Assembly (NCBI GenBank): GCA_963693305.1
Contig: OY855903.1
Coordinates: 57,207,850-57,271,849 of the forward strand
DNA from: Meandrina meandrites
Lineage: Eukaryota; Cnidaria; Anthozoa; Scleractinia; Meandrinidae
Reading direction: 5' to 3'
Length of the DNA: 64,000 nucleotides
How positions within the stretch are numbered: position 1 is the stretch's first letter; every line of letters starts with the position of its first letter. A model generated the notes under the pieces. The model was not told the origin of the DNA. It worked only from the letters and a program-made list of their open reading frames with translations, and made no database searches. A program made the translations under genes and the position numbers. Below, in pieces: positions 1-11,200 of the stretch.

Positions 1-355
1 CGAGTAAAAACAGCAAGTTAGGACTAAGAATTAGACTTGCTTGGACGTTGCTCAGTGAACATTCACTCTGGGTACCAAAAGAATCTGTACTGATAGAAAT
101 CTTGGTGCTTGGGTGGATTTCTCTAGATGATTTCATGTCCTGATCGCTAGCATGTCCATGAGGGGACATCAACAGCAAAACGATGAGGAATTTGAGAAAG
201 AAGATAGCTGTCTTCTTACAGATTTGAATAAATCGACTATGAGCAAAAGTGGGAAAGGTCGGTGCTGGTTTTTCTTCTTTGTGCCGTTGAGTGAGCTTGC
301 TGTTTCGGACTGTTAAAGTGGCCAAAGGTCGTGCATGGGTTGCCTTGAGAGACAT
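1..355 (-). CDS. Partial open frame downstream of the protease, with a hydrophobic segment (retroelement)
   Basis: The frame is open from an ATG at 355-353 to the window edge, so it is truncated. It lies in the same reading frame as the upstream protease ORF and is separated from it by one TAA (367-365) and three codons. The encoded segment is basic at first, then has a hydrophobic stretch of about 15-18 residues (IFFLKFLIVLLL core) followed by a polar Ser/Thr-rich part. That resembles a signal anchor or signal peptide. In a Ty3/gypsy-like order, reverse transcriptase would be expected here, but I see no RT motif in these ~118 codons. It could be an env-like frame in an element lacking pol, or a linker before pol. 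I do not recognise the family. Confidence 0.4.
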   Translation of the reverse strand, partial: MSLKATHARPLATLTVRNSKLTQRHKEEKPAPTFPTFAHSRFIQICKKTAIFFLKFLIVLLLMSPHGHASDQDMKSSREIHPSTKISISTDSFGTQSECSLSNVQASLILSPNLLFLL

Positions 356-364
356 CTCCACAGG

Positions 365-1708
365 TTAAATGTTGTCGAGCTTCAATTTTCCGTTCGCAAA
401 GTTAATGATTGCGCCATTTGTGAGCAGGAAATCTCGACCAAGAACAGCGTTGGTAGACATGTTTTCTATGACATGAAACTGACAGGGAAATTCTTTTCCG
501 TTGAATAACAAGGACACTTCGATCTTTCCAACTGTCGGCAGTTTCTCGCCACTAACTGTATCCACTCGTGAATAAGTGCTTGGGACCATAATGGGTGAGG
601 CTCCTTTGGGAAAGGCTTCTCTTAAGAATTTAGCATCCATTACTGAGATACAAGCTCCTGAATCAACTAAGAGGTCAACGGGACAACCGAGTATTTCAGC
701 TGTGACGAAGGCATTACGTTGCTCTCGTTTGAAAGGAAGGCTCGCGCTGTTTCGCTGTTTCGCTGTTTCGCGCTCTTTCTCTTTTCGTGTCTGGTTCTGT
801 ATCGGGTCTAACGTTCCTGCTGGTTTGAGAGAACATTTTATCTGGGCGGTGTCGTGGTGCACTTTCTCCTTGGCTACTGGGTTGTTTTCAAATTTTGTGT
901 TGGTGTTTTCTGGTGATGCCAAGTTTTCATGTGCTAGATTTTCGTCAGTTAGGGTAGGCATTACAGGTGTGTCCTTCATGTCAATGGGCTTGTTTGTGGT
1001 ACAAATTTCTATTCGGATAACTAGCTCTTGGTTGCCGTTGGCTTGAAGGGCTTTTGCAGAAGCAGCTTCAGCATGCTGTTTGGAAATGGCATCAATACTG
1101 CTAATAGTTGGCACTTCTGTACTGACAGGCGTGGATAAAATGGGCTGGCTTCGTCGTGCATACTGTTCAACTTGTTCAGCTTGCTCCGTCTGCTTGTTCT
1201 GATCACTGGATTGGTGATTACGCGAGGGGGCTTCTTGCTCAAAGACAGAGATTCTTGACTCGTCTTCTGTCATAAATCTCTTCGAAATAGTTTGTTGTTG
1301 ACAGTAGCTTGAATTTTGCTGGAATCTATGGAAACATTGCTGCCTTACGTGACCAATTTTCCCACAGATGTCACAAATAGGTCTTCCGTCGCGCGTTCGG
1401 ACTCGTGGCTGGTCTTGACGACTGCTTCGAGAGGCATAGGTACGCATAAATCCATCCATACGGGCTTGCATTCGTCGGATCTCTTCTAATGCGCGAGACA
1501 ATTCAGTGTTGTTGCCTGGCGATGTCCTGTTTCCGTCTAAACCAGGAGCGTTTCGTCCAGTTTGGAAATTTGAATTTCTCTGGGCGGCTTTAAGTTGGCG
1601 ATTTTCTTCTCTTAAACGGTGAATTTCCTCATCGGTTTTACTGTCACGATTGTAAGTATCTCTTGGTGTAGGTTGATATGCTGCAATGGTCTGGTTTCCA
1701 GAAAGCAT
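365..1708 (-). CDS. Retrotransposon zinc knuckle (nucleocapsid-like) plus retropepsin ORF
   Basis: This 447-residue ORF carries a CCHC zinc knuckle at about residues 110-123 (C-x2-C-x4-H-x4-C, reading CDICGKIGHVRQQC) after a charged helical region. At about residues 340-440 there is an aspartic protease domain with the active-site motif LLVDSGA and the C-terminal motif VLGRDFL. These are the hallmarks of a nucleocapsid-protease region from a Ty3/gypsy-like LTR element. The middle (about 150-320) is low-complexity Gln/Glu/Thr-rich linker. It sits in the same frame as the Gag ORF just upstream, separated by a single TAA (1732-1730) and seven further sense codons, so it may be made by stop-codon readthrough. 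Alternatively the TAA is a simple nonsense mutation in a decaying copy. No reverse transcriptase follows within the window. Confidence 0.85.
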   Translation of the reverse strand: MLSGNQTIAAYQPTPRDTYNRDSKTDEEIHRLREENRQLKAAQRNSNFQTGRNAPGLDGNRTSPGNNTELSRALEEIRRMQARMDGFMRTYASRSSRQDQPRVRTRDGRPICDICGKIGHVRQQCFHRFQQNSSYCQQQTISKRFMTEDESRISVFEQEAPSRNHQSSDQNKQTEQAEQVEQYARRSQPILSTPVSTEVPTISSIDAISKQHAEAASAKALQANGNQELVIRIEICTTNKPIDMKDTPVMPTLTDENLAHENLASPENTNTKFENNPVAKEKVHHDTAQIKCSLKPAGTLDPIQNQTRKEKERETAKQRNSASLPFKREQRNAFVTAEILGCPVDLLVDSGACISVMDAKFLREAFPKGASPIMVPSTYSRVDTVSGEKLPTVGKIEVSLLFNGKEFPCQFHVIENMSTNAVLGRDFLLTNGAIINFANGKLKLDNI

Positions 1709-1729
1709 GGTGCTAAGGTGGCTTACTTG

Positions 1730-2443
1730 TTATTGTAAACTTGCTAACTGTTCAGCTTCTGAAGGTTGTTGTGGGGCAAGGCCATAAGCTGCGACTTTCT
1801 TATCTGCTTGTTCTCGCACGCTTCCTTGAGCTGCAATTGTAGCTTTAACCACAGCATCAATAATCTTGTCGTTCAGCAAAGCAGGATTGGAGTCATTATT
1901 TCGTACTGTGGAGTCGACCATTTGCAGCAACCGCGCGGCGTCTTCAGCCTCTCGGTATGTTTGGGGTTGTTTAATCAGGACCTCGCGACGTATGTCTGGT
2001 CGTAAGCCTTGGACAAAGTAGCGGAGTTTCTCTTCTTCGGATAAATGCAAGTGCTGAAACATAGCGTGAAGATCAGCGATATATTTATCAAGCGGCTCTG
2101 AACTTCCCTGTTGTCTAGTTGAGAGTGCTTGCCAAAGTCTCCATGTGTGATTTTTGGAAGAATACCGCTCTCTCAGGGCATCACTTAATTCTTGGAAGTT
2201 AGAGCGTTCACTGTCTAAAAGGCTGTAATAGAAAGCTTCAGCTGGACCAGATAAGTGAAGGGCTAATTCAGATGCAGCCGCGTCATGTTCCAAGTTAATT
2301 CGTCTTCGCGAGAGATGCAGTTTAAATTTCTCTAACCAACGTTCCACGTTTTCACTTTCATATCCATGGAACAGGGCAGGCTTGGTATTGGAAAAATCTG
2401 CTATGCTAGGAGCATGTTGTGAAGTCTCCAAATGGGTAGTCAC
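1730..2443 (-). CDS. Retrotransposon Gag (capsid-like, Retrotrans_gag family)
   Basis: This 237-residue protein has the pattern of the Retrotrans_gag domain. Near residues 24-35 is FHGYESENVERWL. It continues through ALHLSGPAEAFYY, then a segment ending FQELSDALRERY, and a C-terminal helix block with YFVQGLRPDIRREV. The zinc knuckle is not in this ORF but in the next one in the same frame, after a TAA. The start ATG overlaps the stop of the preceding small ORF as ATGA (2443-2440), an arrangement that could allow termination-reinitiation. Gag normally forms the particle core of an LTR element. Whether this copy is active or domesticated cannot be told here. Confidence 0.85.
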   Translation of the reverse strand: MTTHLETSQHAPSIADFSNTKPALFHGYESENVERWLEKFKLHLSRRRINLEHDAAASELALHLSGPAEAFYYSLLDSERSNFQELSDALRERYSSKNHTWRLWQALSTRQQGSSEPLDKYIADLHAMFQHLHLSEEEKLRYFVQGLRPDIRREVLIKQPQTYREAEDAARLLQMVDSTVRNNDSNPALLNDKIIDAVVKATIAAQGSVREQADKKVAAYGLAPQQPSEAEQLASLQ

Positions 2444-2679
2444 TCTAGAAGTTGGTCTTGTAGAGTAGAGATCTCATGGGAAGTCATCGCTAGATCGGGT
2501 AAACTATCTTGACTAGAACTATGTCTTGAGCAAAAACTGTTGGAATCAAGGTCTTCGTTATCCGAATGTTCGTTTTCTGTCTGTTTTTCTTTTTCTGTTT
2601 GGATAACTATTTTTTTATTGTGTGTTGGTGGTAGAAGAGGAGTAGTTTCGTCTTCCTCGTGTTCGGTCGAGCTTTCCAA
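2440..2679 (-). CDS. Small acidic ORF overlapping the Gag start
   Basis: The 79 codons are in a different frame from Gag and end in TGA overlapping the Gag ATG by one base. The product is acidic and polar (Glu/Asp/Ser-rich), without recognisable motifs. It is placed between the long leader ORF (ends 2693) and Gag. It may be a translated leader peptide, part of an interrupted Gag N-terminus, or chance. The overlap is its best support. Confidence 0.35.
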   Translation of the reverse strand: MESSTEHEEDETTPLLPPTHNKKIVIQTEKEKQTENEHSDNEDLDSNSFCSRHSSSQDSLPDLAMTSHEISTLQDQLLE

Positions 2680-2692
2680 ACTGTTGCTACTG

Positions 2693-3223
2693 TCAGCTTG
2701 GTCTTGTGGAAATACGTGAAAATATCTCTTCTGGAGGGGAAATGGCTGTGAAGCTCGTGGTTGGGCTCGGTGCTCCGGCCTGAGCGGCGATTTGAAAACT
2801 CGTGGAGGGACTGGATTGTCCGGCCTGGGCGGCGGCTTGAAAACTCGTGAATGGACTGGATTGTCCGGCCTGGGCGGCGGCTTGAAAACTCGTGGATGGA
2901 CTGGATTGTCCGGCCTGGGCGGCGGTTTCTTGGTTGAGGTGAAGTAAATACTCCTGTTGTAATATACTAGGTGGAACTGGATTATTTCTGCGGGGCGATC
3001 CGCTTGGCTCGTGGACGGTTTCCGTGTTGTCTTGGCGATGACAGGTACAACGGCAAACTCCGGTCTTTAAATCAAAATATCCCGGTGGACAAGAACAGTC
3101 TGAACTGTGGTTGACTTGTTTGCTTTTCTTTTTACTTGAACGGGTTAAGGCTTGTAACTTTCGTCGTAAATTATAATGAGTGCTCCGTTTACCTTTTGTC
3201 ATTCGCGAAATTCGCAAAGGCAC
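2693..3223 (-). CDS. Leader ORF with Cys-rich segment and 14-residue tandem repeats (retroelement)
   Basis: This 176-residue ORF lies upstream of Gag on the same strand. The first ~40 residues are strongly basic. Residues ~43-62 hold a Cys/His cluster (CSCPPGYFDLKTGVCRCTCH) that could bind metal. Residues ~105-160 contain four copies of a 14-residue repeat, AAQAGQSSPSTSFQ with variants, matching a 42-bp direct repeat at about 2760-2935. It ends in TGA followed two codons later by TAG, so it is not joined to Gag by readthrough. I do not recognise the protein. Confidence 0.4.
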   Translation of the reverse strand: MPLRISRMTKGKRSTHYNLRRKLQALTRSSKKKSKQVNHSSDCSCPPGYFDLKTGVCRCTCHRQDNTETVHEPSGSPRRNNPVPPSILQQEYLLHLNQETAAQAGQSSPSTSFQAAAQAGQSSPFTSFQAAAQAGQSSPSTSFQIAAQAGAPSPTTSFTAISPPEEIFSRISTRPS

Positions 3224-4090
3224 AACGGTAAAAATAAAATGTTGTTATCGTATGATAACAAAGTTCTATTGTTGTTGTTTAAATATATAGCGAATAAACA
3301 CAACAAAGTTCTTGTACGTAAACGAACAAAGTTCCTGGATAAATACACAAGATCAAAGTGTCTTGCGTGGATAAATACGAGGCGTCAAGCCTTCGTTAAA
3401 CAACAATGTCAAGTGGAAATATAACAACGAATACTCGGAAAGTTTTAGTTTCCGAGGGATTACCTTGAATTATTCGTTGAGTCCTGTTGCGTGGTCGGTT
3501 TTCCGTCTCCGTTGATCGCCGTTAAAGCTGAAAGAACGCCCAAGGTTCTGAACCAATGTAACGATACGTTTTAAGACTGTTGGGTGATTATTTGCCTGTA
3601 CTTGGGAACTCGGCAAATATCTTGGTTAACAGCTTAAGCTCTTCACGGGTGGACGGACAAAAATGGTTTGGCAAACAATGCGATTCGTTGCGAAGCGGGG
3701 AAATAACTCGGTAGAGACACGGGCTTAGCAGCCGGCACTCGTTATAGCATGCCAGAGGTACAGGGATCTTGTTCCTCCACTTAACTTCGCGACAACGCAG
3801 CAGAAAACCAGGAAACGTCTTAAGAACTCGACAAAGTCTTCTTTAATGTAGATGATACTTGACACTAACGCATAGTACAAACTGCTAGAGGTAATCTCTA
3901 AGGTCACTTCAAGAGTACATCGAGGTAATCGTCAAGGTAATCGTCAAGGTAATCTCAAGGTAATCGTCAAGGTAATCGTCAAGGTAATCTCAAGGTAATC
4001 GTCAAGGTAATCGATTTTCAATAGTCTACGCGTTACCTATATAGTAACCTAGGTAAATAAAGTTGTCTTTCGCTATTGAATTCTGGTACA
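3224..4090 (-). other. Leader and possible 5' LTR of the retroelement
   Basis: On the minus strand, CGTATCGTTACA ends at about 3556 and is followed by TTGGTTCAGAACC, a TGG-initiated stretch where a primer-binding site would be. A TGTAC at the far end (about 4090) could be the matching LTR start, giving an LTR of roughly 530 bp. Only one copy is inside the window, so the LTR cannot be proven by comparison with a partner. The PBS does not match a tRNA that I can name. Confidence 0.3.
3920..4013. repeat. 12-bp tandem repeat (AAGGTAATCGTC)n
   Basis: About eight consecutive copies of AAGGTAATCGTC occur, several shortened to AAGGTAATCTC. The array lies inside the candidate LTR and may be a length-variable regulatory minisatellite or simple slippage. 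Confidence 0.8.
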
Positions 4091-4509
4091 AAAGAGATAT
4101 ATTGTACATGAACGAAAGTTAGTTTTTCATGCCGAAGATTGACGTATTTTCCAGAATATAGTATTTTCATTGGCTAAGTTATAATTAAAGATCCAAATTA
4201 ACTTTTGGACGTTTACCTTGAGGAATATAATACAAGAATAAAAGGTTTCTTTTAAAATGCAAAATCTATTATGTTTGTGAATAGACTGACCTATTAGTCT
4301 ATTTGCAAAGTATAGGCAGATGTTCTTTTCAAATCTTTTCCTAATGTAAACTTTTGTAACTGTATCTATTGTATCTTCTGTAGAAGTATTGTTATAATCA
4401 GTATTTTTAGTTTTTCCTATGCAAATTCAACGTATTTCCTGGTCCTGATGTATTTTCCGAGTTCGTTTCGTTATACTTCGGTAGGAGTCTTATTCTTCTC
4501 GTGACAGTA
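4091..4509. other. Intergenic, nothing recognised
   Basis: AT-rich sequence between the retroelement and the start of the duplicated galaxin unit. No exon-like reading frame, RNA gene or repeat was recognised. Confidence 0.5.
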
Positions 4510-4970
4510 GCTTATCTGTTATGCGCATGTATCCACCTGACCGCGCGCAACTCATTTTGTTTTCGTTTGTTTTTGTTTGTTTCTTTTTTTTTGGGGGGGG
4601 GGGATTACATTGGATAAGAACTCATTAGTTTTATTGTGAAATATCACTGTATACTTTTCTTGTCCTTTATAGTTTGAACTTCTTCGCGGGGTCTTCAAAT
4701 TACTGTAAAACGGTGGTATCGCAGGGACAATGTCGGCGCGAGTTCGGAAAAGACCGAGGGTCGATCGGGACCAGTGTGGTCCCTAGCAAGCTCGGTTTAC
4801 AAGATATTTATTGCACGACTGAAAAAGATGTTTTTATAACTAAAAGTGGAAAAGGAAAGGAAAGAAAGAACGGGATGCTGGCTGAAAACCCATTGAGTGT
4901 TTCGTTTGAAAAAATTTGCTAACGTTTAACAGACCAATAAACTTAGTAGCCTTCAATGTTAATCATTTTC

Positions 4971-4976
4971 TTTATT
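4971..4976 (-). promoter_or_regulatory. Polyadenylation signal candidate, galaxin A
   Basis: AATAAA on the minus strand about 230 nt after the stop codon of galaxin A. The same hexamer in the same context is conserved in duplicate B (18549-18554), which supports it. Confidence 0.6.
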
Positions 4977-5207
4977 CTAATCGTTTCTCTGCATAATAAT
5001 ACATCGATGGTTATTAAAAAAAACTTAAATGCTGCTTAACCATCCGTTGTAGTTCTACAGCTCGTTCTAAAAAGAAGTTAAAAATCAGTGTCGAGTGCAA
5101 CTATTCTGGTACCGTTTATGAAAAAATGCTTTGGTATGGACGTTTATAATCTAGTCTCCATGTATCTCAATGGGGAAATGGCCATTTTTAACTTCATTGT
5201 TATGCGC

Positions 5208-8200
5208 CTATTGAGGCTCTCTGCATTGCTCATATCTGGATGATCCCTGGTGATGCCTGTTGTGGCAGCAGCCTTTAGGCCTGATATGTCGTCCTTGACA
5301 GCAGTCCTCAAACGCTGGATAGTACAATGAGCTTCCACAGCATCTGGGCCCGCCCTGGTTTAGATAAACTCGCCCTCCACAACAGGTGTGAGTGAATGGG
5401 CTGTACCCGACGCGACCACAACAGACTTTGGGTTTCCAAAATACCTCGTTTCCGCAACAGACCTGGCCAATGAAAATGGAATTAAAAATGAACTGTGTTA
5501 ACTGTTTTGGTAGGCATTTTCAGATTTTCCCTTCCAAAGACGCCAGTCGGTTACATTATCATTACTATCATCCTCTTCCTTTAGCCACTGACACACTTAA
5601 ACACTGATACAAACAGAAATTCCGATATCAAATTTGAAGTAGTCACCTGAGTTGCTGGGTTGTAACCCTGTCTTCCACAGCAGCGAGGATTCTGTGTCCC
5701 GGATGGTTTACTAGAGATCTGTCCTGAGCAGCAGATCTGTAAAGAAGAGAAACGGACGAATGTAATAGACATGGTATGATGTCCCTTTACCAGGAAATAC
5801 AGTAGAACCCCTATTAAGCGGTCACCCTCGGAGGAATGGTAACTGGGCGTGGCCTCTTAATAAGAGTTTTCAAAAAAATGTCACGTTATTTCGATACAAA
5901 ATAGCGCGAAAAGAATTAATAACGGAATCTCGTGAAGAGGACGATAAACCTCTGTTTGAATGATTTTACCAGCCGTCACTGTTTTTCTAGACTCTGGTCT
6001 GTCCAAACTTGTTGAAAACAAAAAACAAACATCGTATATTACATTCTTGCTGGCCGCTAAAAAGGGGCAAAAACAATCTGAGAAGAACGCTCATTGGGAC
6101 GGTAAAAGGTGGCCGCGGCGGCTTAATAGTGGTGGCCGCCTAAAAGGGTTCTATTTACAGTATTATACTGGCAATAGTTTCGGGACTTTAGTGACTGGCC
6201 GCTTAATAGGGGGTGGCCGCCTTGATGGGTGGCCGCCTAATAGGGGTTCGACTGTAGTCAGAGGCAATCTACTTTTTTGAAAGTTTGTGAATTAAATCTT
6301 TGTTGCGCGTGAGGATTTAAACAGAAAAAACTATCGAGTAGAAATTTTGTGAAAGATATCTCGGTATACATTTTTTTTTTTCATTTACCTGATTAGCCGG
6401 GTTATAAACCTGACTTCCACAGCAGCCGGCGTTCTGTACACCGGATGGCTTATTCCTGACTTGTCCCAAGCAACACATCTGATAAGTGGTGCAGATGACC
6501 GTTTTGCCACAGCAGCCTGTCGGCAAGTTGTTTACCTTGTCGTGGAGTTTATTCCAGCAGCAAATCTGAAAAAATAAAGAATAGGGGAGAAGGGGACAGA
6601 GTGAAATTAAGTTAGTTCAGTGCTTCATTTTCCAACATACACATGTTGTATAAGTTTTAAATGAAAATACAGTTGTTTGGGAGCGTGTCCCAAGGAATTC
6701 TTTGCAACTGGTTGTAGTCTGACACTTAAATAATGCTTGGTACCGCGAACATCAAACCTCCCCAGTCCCCAAGGTGGGAGGGAGGAGGGAGGGGCGGGGG
6801 CGATGGAGGGCGGTAATCATTGTATCTTCTCAAGGCTAAAAGTTGTGGCGTGGTACCCGCTTAGAGTATTTACTCCAACTGAATTGTCCCGCTATAGCTA
6901 TCTATGCGGCTTACGCTTTCGCCATATAATGGTACGGCAAAGATATATACAAAGTTGTAGTGCAAACGTAGTGAGATAAAATTATTGTCTCTCTGATCTG
7001 TAAGTCTCTTTAATAGTATAGTACCTTTTGATTTCTGTCATAAACTGTGTTTCCACAACAGGCAGGTAAAGAAACGCCTGAGGTTGATAACACTTTTCCT
7101 CCACAGCAAGCCTGTGTGTTGGGGTTATATGACAAGCGACCACAGCACTTAGCTGGCTTCCGTGAAATGGTTCCAGAACAGCATACGTGAGTAGAAGGGT
7201 TGTAGCTTTTACGTCTGTAAAAACAGCGGTGTTTTAAAAATTGATCTAAGTGATTGATACTGAGGTATAGAAAGATACTTATGAACGAGAAATCACAGGG
7301 AATACAATTAATTCCCGAATTCTTCAACCCTCGATGTTTCGATTTTCCCATACGATAACTCGAACAAAACGTTATCCTTTCCTCAGTCGAACATGTTTGA
7401 GTCCTGTTCGAAAAATCATACACACCACTAGGACCTCTTGAAGAGTACGCTAGAGCTCAGAATTCTCGTTCATTTTGAAACTCTCAGTTATTGCTTGTGA
7501 GGCTCAACGAAACGCAGTAAGATAAAATTATCAGCAAAGGTGAAGTCAGTGAATAACTTCGTCACTAATTTGAGCCACAAATGAATGATTGTCAATTGTT
7601 TCTTAGGTGAAGGATTGCCATTAAAAAACCTGGTCCCATTCAAAAAATTATTGAAAGCTTTGAAAGGTGAAGAGGCAGTGGTGAAGAGCAAAATAGAGAT
7701 TGAGTAATCTTATTGATTCCCTTTCCAAGTTCTTGAAGAGTTGCACATACCTCCTGGGTAGATACTTCCTATATTGTGGATTATACGGAGAAGCTGCACC
7801 CAAAAGGTGTGCTTTTCGCAGGCCGTAGGTTTGTAAAAGGGTAGGGATTTTAAGAGTTGGACTATACAAAACGGTTTGGAAAACTCTCATTCAGGCATTT
7901 AAAAGGACCTTTCAAAATATCTCGGACATGTCCACCAAACTGTTGATATACCTTAAAATTCCGGTTATAAGCCCCCCCCGGTTATAGGCCCATCTAACTG
8001 GAAACAAAAAAATACATCCGGATATAAGCCCCCCTCTGCTGGATGACAGTACTGAACAAGGTTAGATGTTGCTTTATTTTGACTTTTTAGCTTAACGTAT
8101 TTCGATCAACACTACCGTGGCTCGTTTCGAAACATTTTTTTATTCCGCTTATACGCCCCCCCCCCCCCCCCCCCGGATATAAGCCCCTCCGCTTATAAGC

Positions 8201-11200
8201 CCACCCAAAACCCCTTACGAAGTTGTATAAGCCCAGGGCTTATAACCGGAATTTTGCGGTATTTAAGTATTTTAAAGGGTTATTCAAGTGAAAGGTTAGA
8301 GAAGGATGTATATGAAGTGTCCCTTCTGTTCAGTGGTATGTGGAAGGAGTATCATTTTTCTTGTCTAAGTTATACGAAAGGGTTAACTTTTCACCCTATA
8401 AAACTTTTTTGAGTACTCTCTCTCCCCCTCCTGGCACTTACCCGCAACATCCACCAAGAGGTCTTGTAACGAGCTGTCCATAACAACAGCTTTGTTTGGT
8501 TCTATCGTAGGGAACGCTACCACAACAGGCATTAAGAGAACCCTCGGTCTTTACAGTGCCTGCACAACACAGCTGTGATTTAGGATCGTATGTTCCCGAA
8601 CCGCAACAGTACTTGCCATGCTGTTTAAAGAGAAGCTGGCCACGGCAACAGAGCTGGTAACGTGGATTGTACGATATGTTACCACAGCAATGATGTGCAT
8701 GAGTGCGCTTGGATCGTCGCCGCTGCTGTTGGTCCCCGTCACGGAGCATATGCCGATCATCACATGGTCTGAACCCAGGAGGGTCAGACAGTGATCCTTG
8801 GCAGTGCGTTTTTACAGCTGTGGAAGACAGAGTCTGTCATTTGCACCAAAGGTCCATTTAAGAGGCCGTGTCACTAAGACCGTTCCACTCGATTTTGGAT
8901 TCCAAAATAGTTTTCCTTCATATTTCTATCACAGGTAGTACTATCTATCCTTACTACTAAAATGCAGTTGAAATGATCAGAAAGTTTGTTTCTCTCCACT
9001 GTGGAGCATTTATCGATTACCAGTGTCAAGAAGTGATGAAATAGGGTAAACATTTTGGCCATTTTGTCCAGAAACATGGTATGGCTTTGCACTCTGGTGA
9101 TTGTGGGCAGCAACTTTTAGAAGAAGCTATTTCTATCGTTGTTATTATGCACCCCAAGTTGGGAATTTGCGGCCCTCGTAAAATTTTTAGGCAAACCGAA
9201 GTATCTCCTGGGTACAATCTGGTCTGAAATAGGGTATCGATTTTGATGTCAGGTCTTAATAAAAAGGGGAGGGAAGACCACACAGTTTGGCATAAAATAG
9301 GGTAGGGGTTTCTTGATGTGTGCCGCACACCCCCACCCAAATTTTCGGAGAGTACCCTTCCCCCTCCCCCCACCTGCAAAGGTGTAGTGAGTCCTTTCTG
9401 GAAGACGTAAAATAATCTAGAAAGTATAAAGTAGGCTAGTTATCGGTATAATTATGAGGAAAATTATTCTGCGACATCAACTGGATCGAATCTAGACGTT
9501 CTGTGAAACGCGTGGTGATACTTTTGGGACCAGGTCAAGGAATTATTCCTTCAAGTTTTGAGCCACCCGACGTGGGACGAAGTACGTGGAGCGTAGGTGG
9601 CGAAGTTCCTGTACAGTCAGTTTTTATGAAACTAGTAAATAGAGCGTAACGCCAGTTTCACCAACGTGAGGTCACACATAGGATACCGATTATCAAAACA
9701 TGTACATTCTCTCTACTTGGTCTCTATACACTTCCTGAGATAATTATGTCCAGAAATGAACGCAGTTACGAAAATTACAAAATTTACAAAATTTTGCAAG
9801 GAACTAACAAAAATCGCGAAAATTGCGAAAATCGCGAAATTTTGCAAAAATCGCTATAGGAATATAAATGAGGTTGAAGGAGGGCCCTTAACGAAACTGC
9901 AAATTTTACGAAATCTGCGAAAATCGCGAAAGTTGCGAAAATCGCGAGATTTTGCAAAAATCGCTATAGGAATATAAATGAGGTTGAAGGAGGGCCCTCA
10001 ACGAAACTGCGAATTTTACGAAACCTGCGAAAATCGCAAACATTGCGAAAATCGCGAAATTTTGCAAAAATCGCTATAGGAATATAAATGAGGTTGAAGG
10101 CGGGCCCTGGACGAAACTGCGAATTTTACGAAATCTGCGAAAATCGTGAACATTGCGAAAATCGCGAAATTTTGCAAAAATCGCTATAGGAATATAAATG
10201 AGGTTGATGGAGCCCTCAACGAAACTTCGAATTTTACGAAATCTGCAAAAATCGCGAAATTTTGCAAAAATCGCTATAGGTATATAAATGAGGTTGAAAT
10301 AGGGCCCTCAACGAAACTGCGAATTTTACGAAATCTGCGAAAATCGCGAAATTTTGTAAAAATCGTCAAAGAAGTGTTAATGAGTCTTCAACTGTTTATA
10401 AACGGTGAGGGTAAAAGGAGGAATGAGTTTGCGGAATGGCATGTGGCATGACTTGCGGAATGGCATAATTATACTTGCGGAATGGCATAATTATGCCGAA
10501 TGTAATTTTTTAAAAATAAATTATACTAAAAAAGCGCGCCAATTTTTTAAGAGAAGCCGCATTGTTAAATACCGCGGGCTCAAACATGATAAAAAATCAA
10601 GCATCGATCGCGTCTTGATTTGATTTTCACATATGCTGTTCTAATTCACGGATTCGACGAAAAGAGTTTGGCGGTCAATGCTAAGGCTTTCCGCTTCTGT
10701 GGACGGTTTATCACTTTTAGTCAGAGCCATACAATGCCTCGGATACAACTTGGTCCACTTCGTGCTACTACATGTTTGACCAAAACATCGAGACGGAAAG
10801 TCAAGTTTTGGCGGATGTCATCTCAGCCTCGGTAGTAAGCACTCGGTTGTATCCAGTCTCAAGCATATCTACTTGTCCTTGTCCATCACGGGTTAAACGA
10901 TCGATAGAGTAAAGTACAGTACATATTTACGAGGCGTATTTGTTTCATTAAAAGTCTGTTCCTGTCTATTATCCTTTCTTTTGGAAAGTCTTCTTCTCAG
11001 CCGCTCGGACTGAAATCACGCAACGCTCCCAGGTTTGAGCCCGCGGTATTTAACAATGCGGCTTCTCTTAAAAAATTGGCGCGCTTTTTTAGTATAATTT
11101 ATTTTTAAAAAATTACATTCGGCATTATTATGCCATTCCGCAAGTCATGCCACATGCCATTCCGCAAACTCATTCCGCCTTTTACCCTCACCGGTTTATA

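Noticed and set aside
576..1046. 156-codon plus-strand frame
   Set aside because: Antisense to the retropepsin ORF, which has recognisable motifs.
3920..4013. Regular short repeats that could suggest a CRISPR array
   Set aside because: The 12-bp units are contiguous with no spacers, in an animal genome.
4674..4922. 82-codon plus-strand frame downstream of galaxin A, related sequence also near 18250-18490
   Set aside because: The frame is disrupted in duplicate B and shows no domain; homology is explained by the segmental duplication.
9756..10451. Plus-strand frames with repeated peptide units
   Set aside because: They follow the 110-bp satellite; the repeat lacks stops in some frames by composition.
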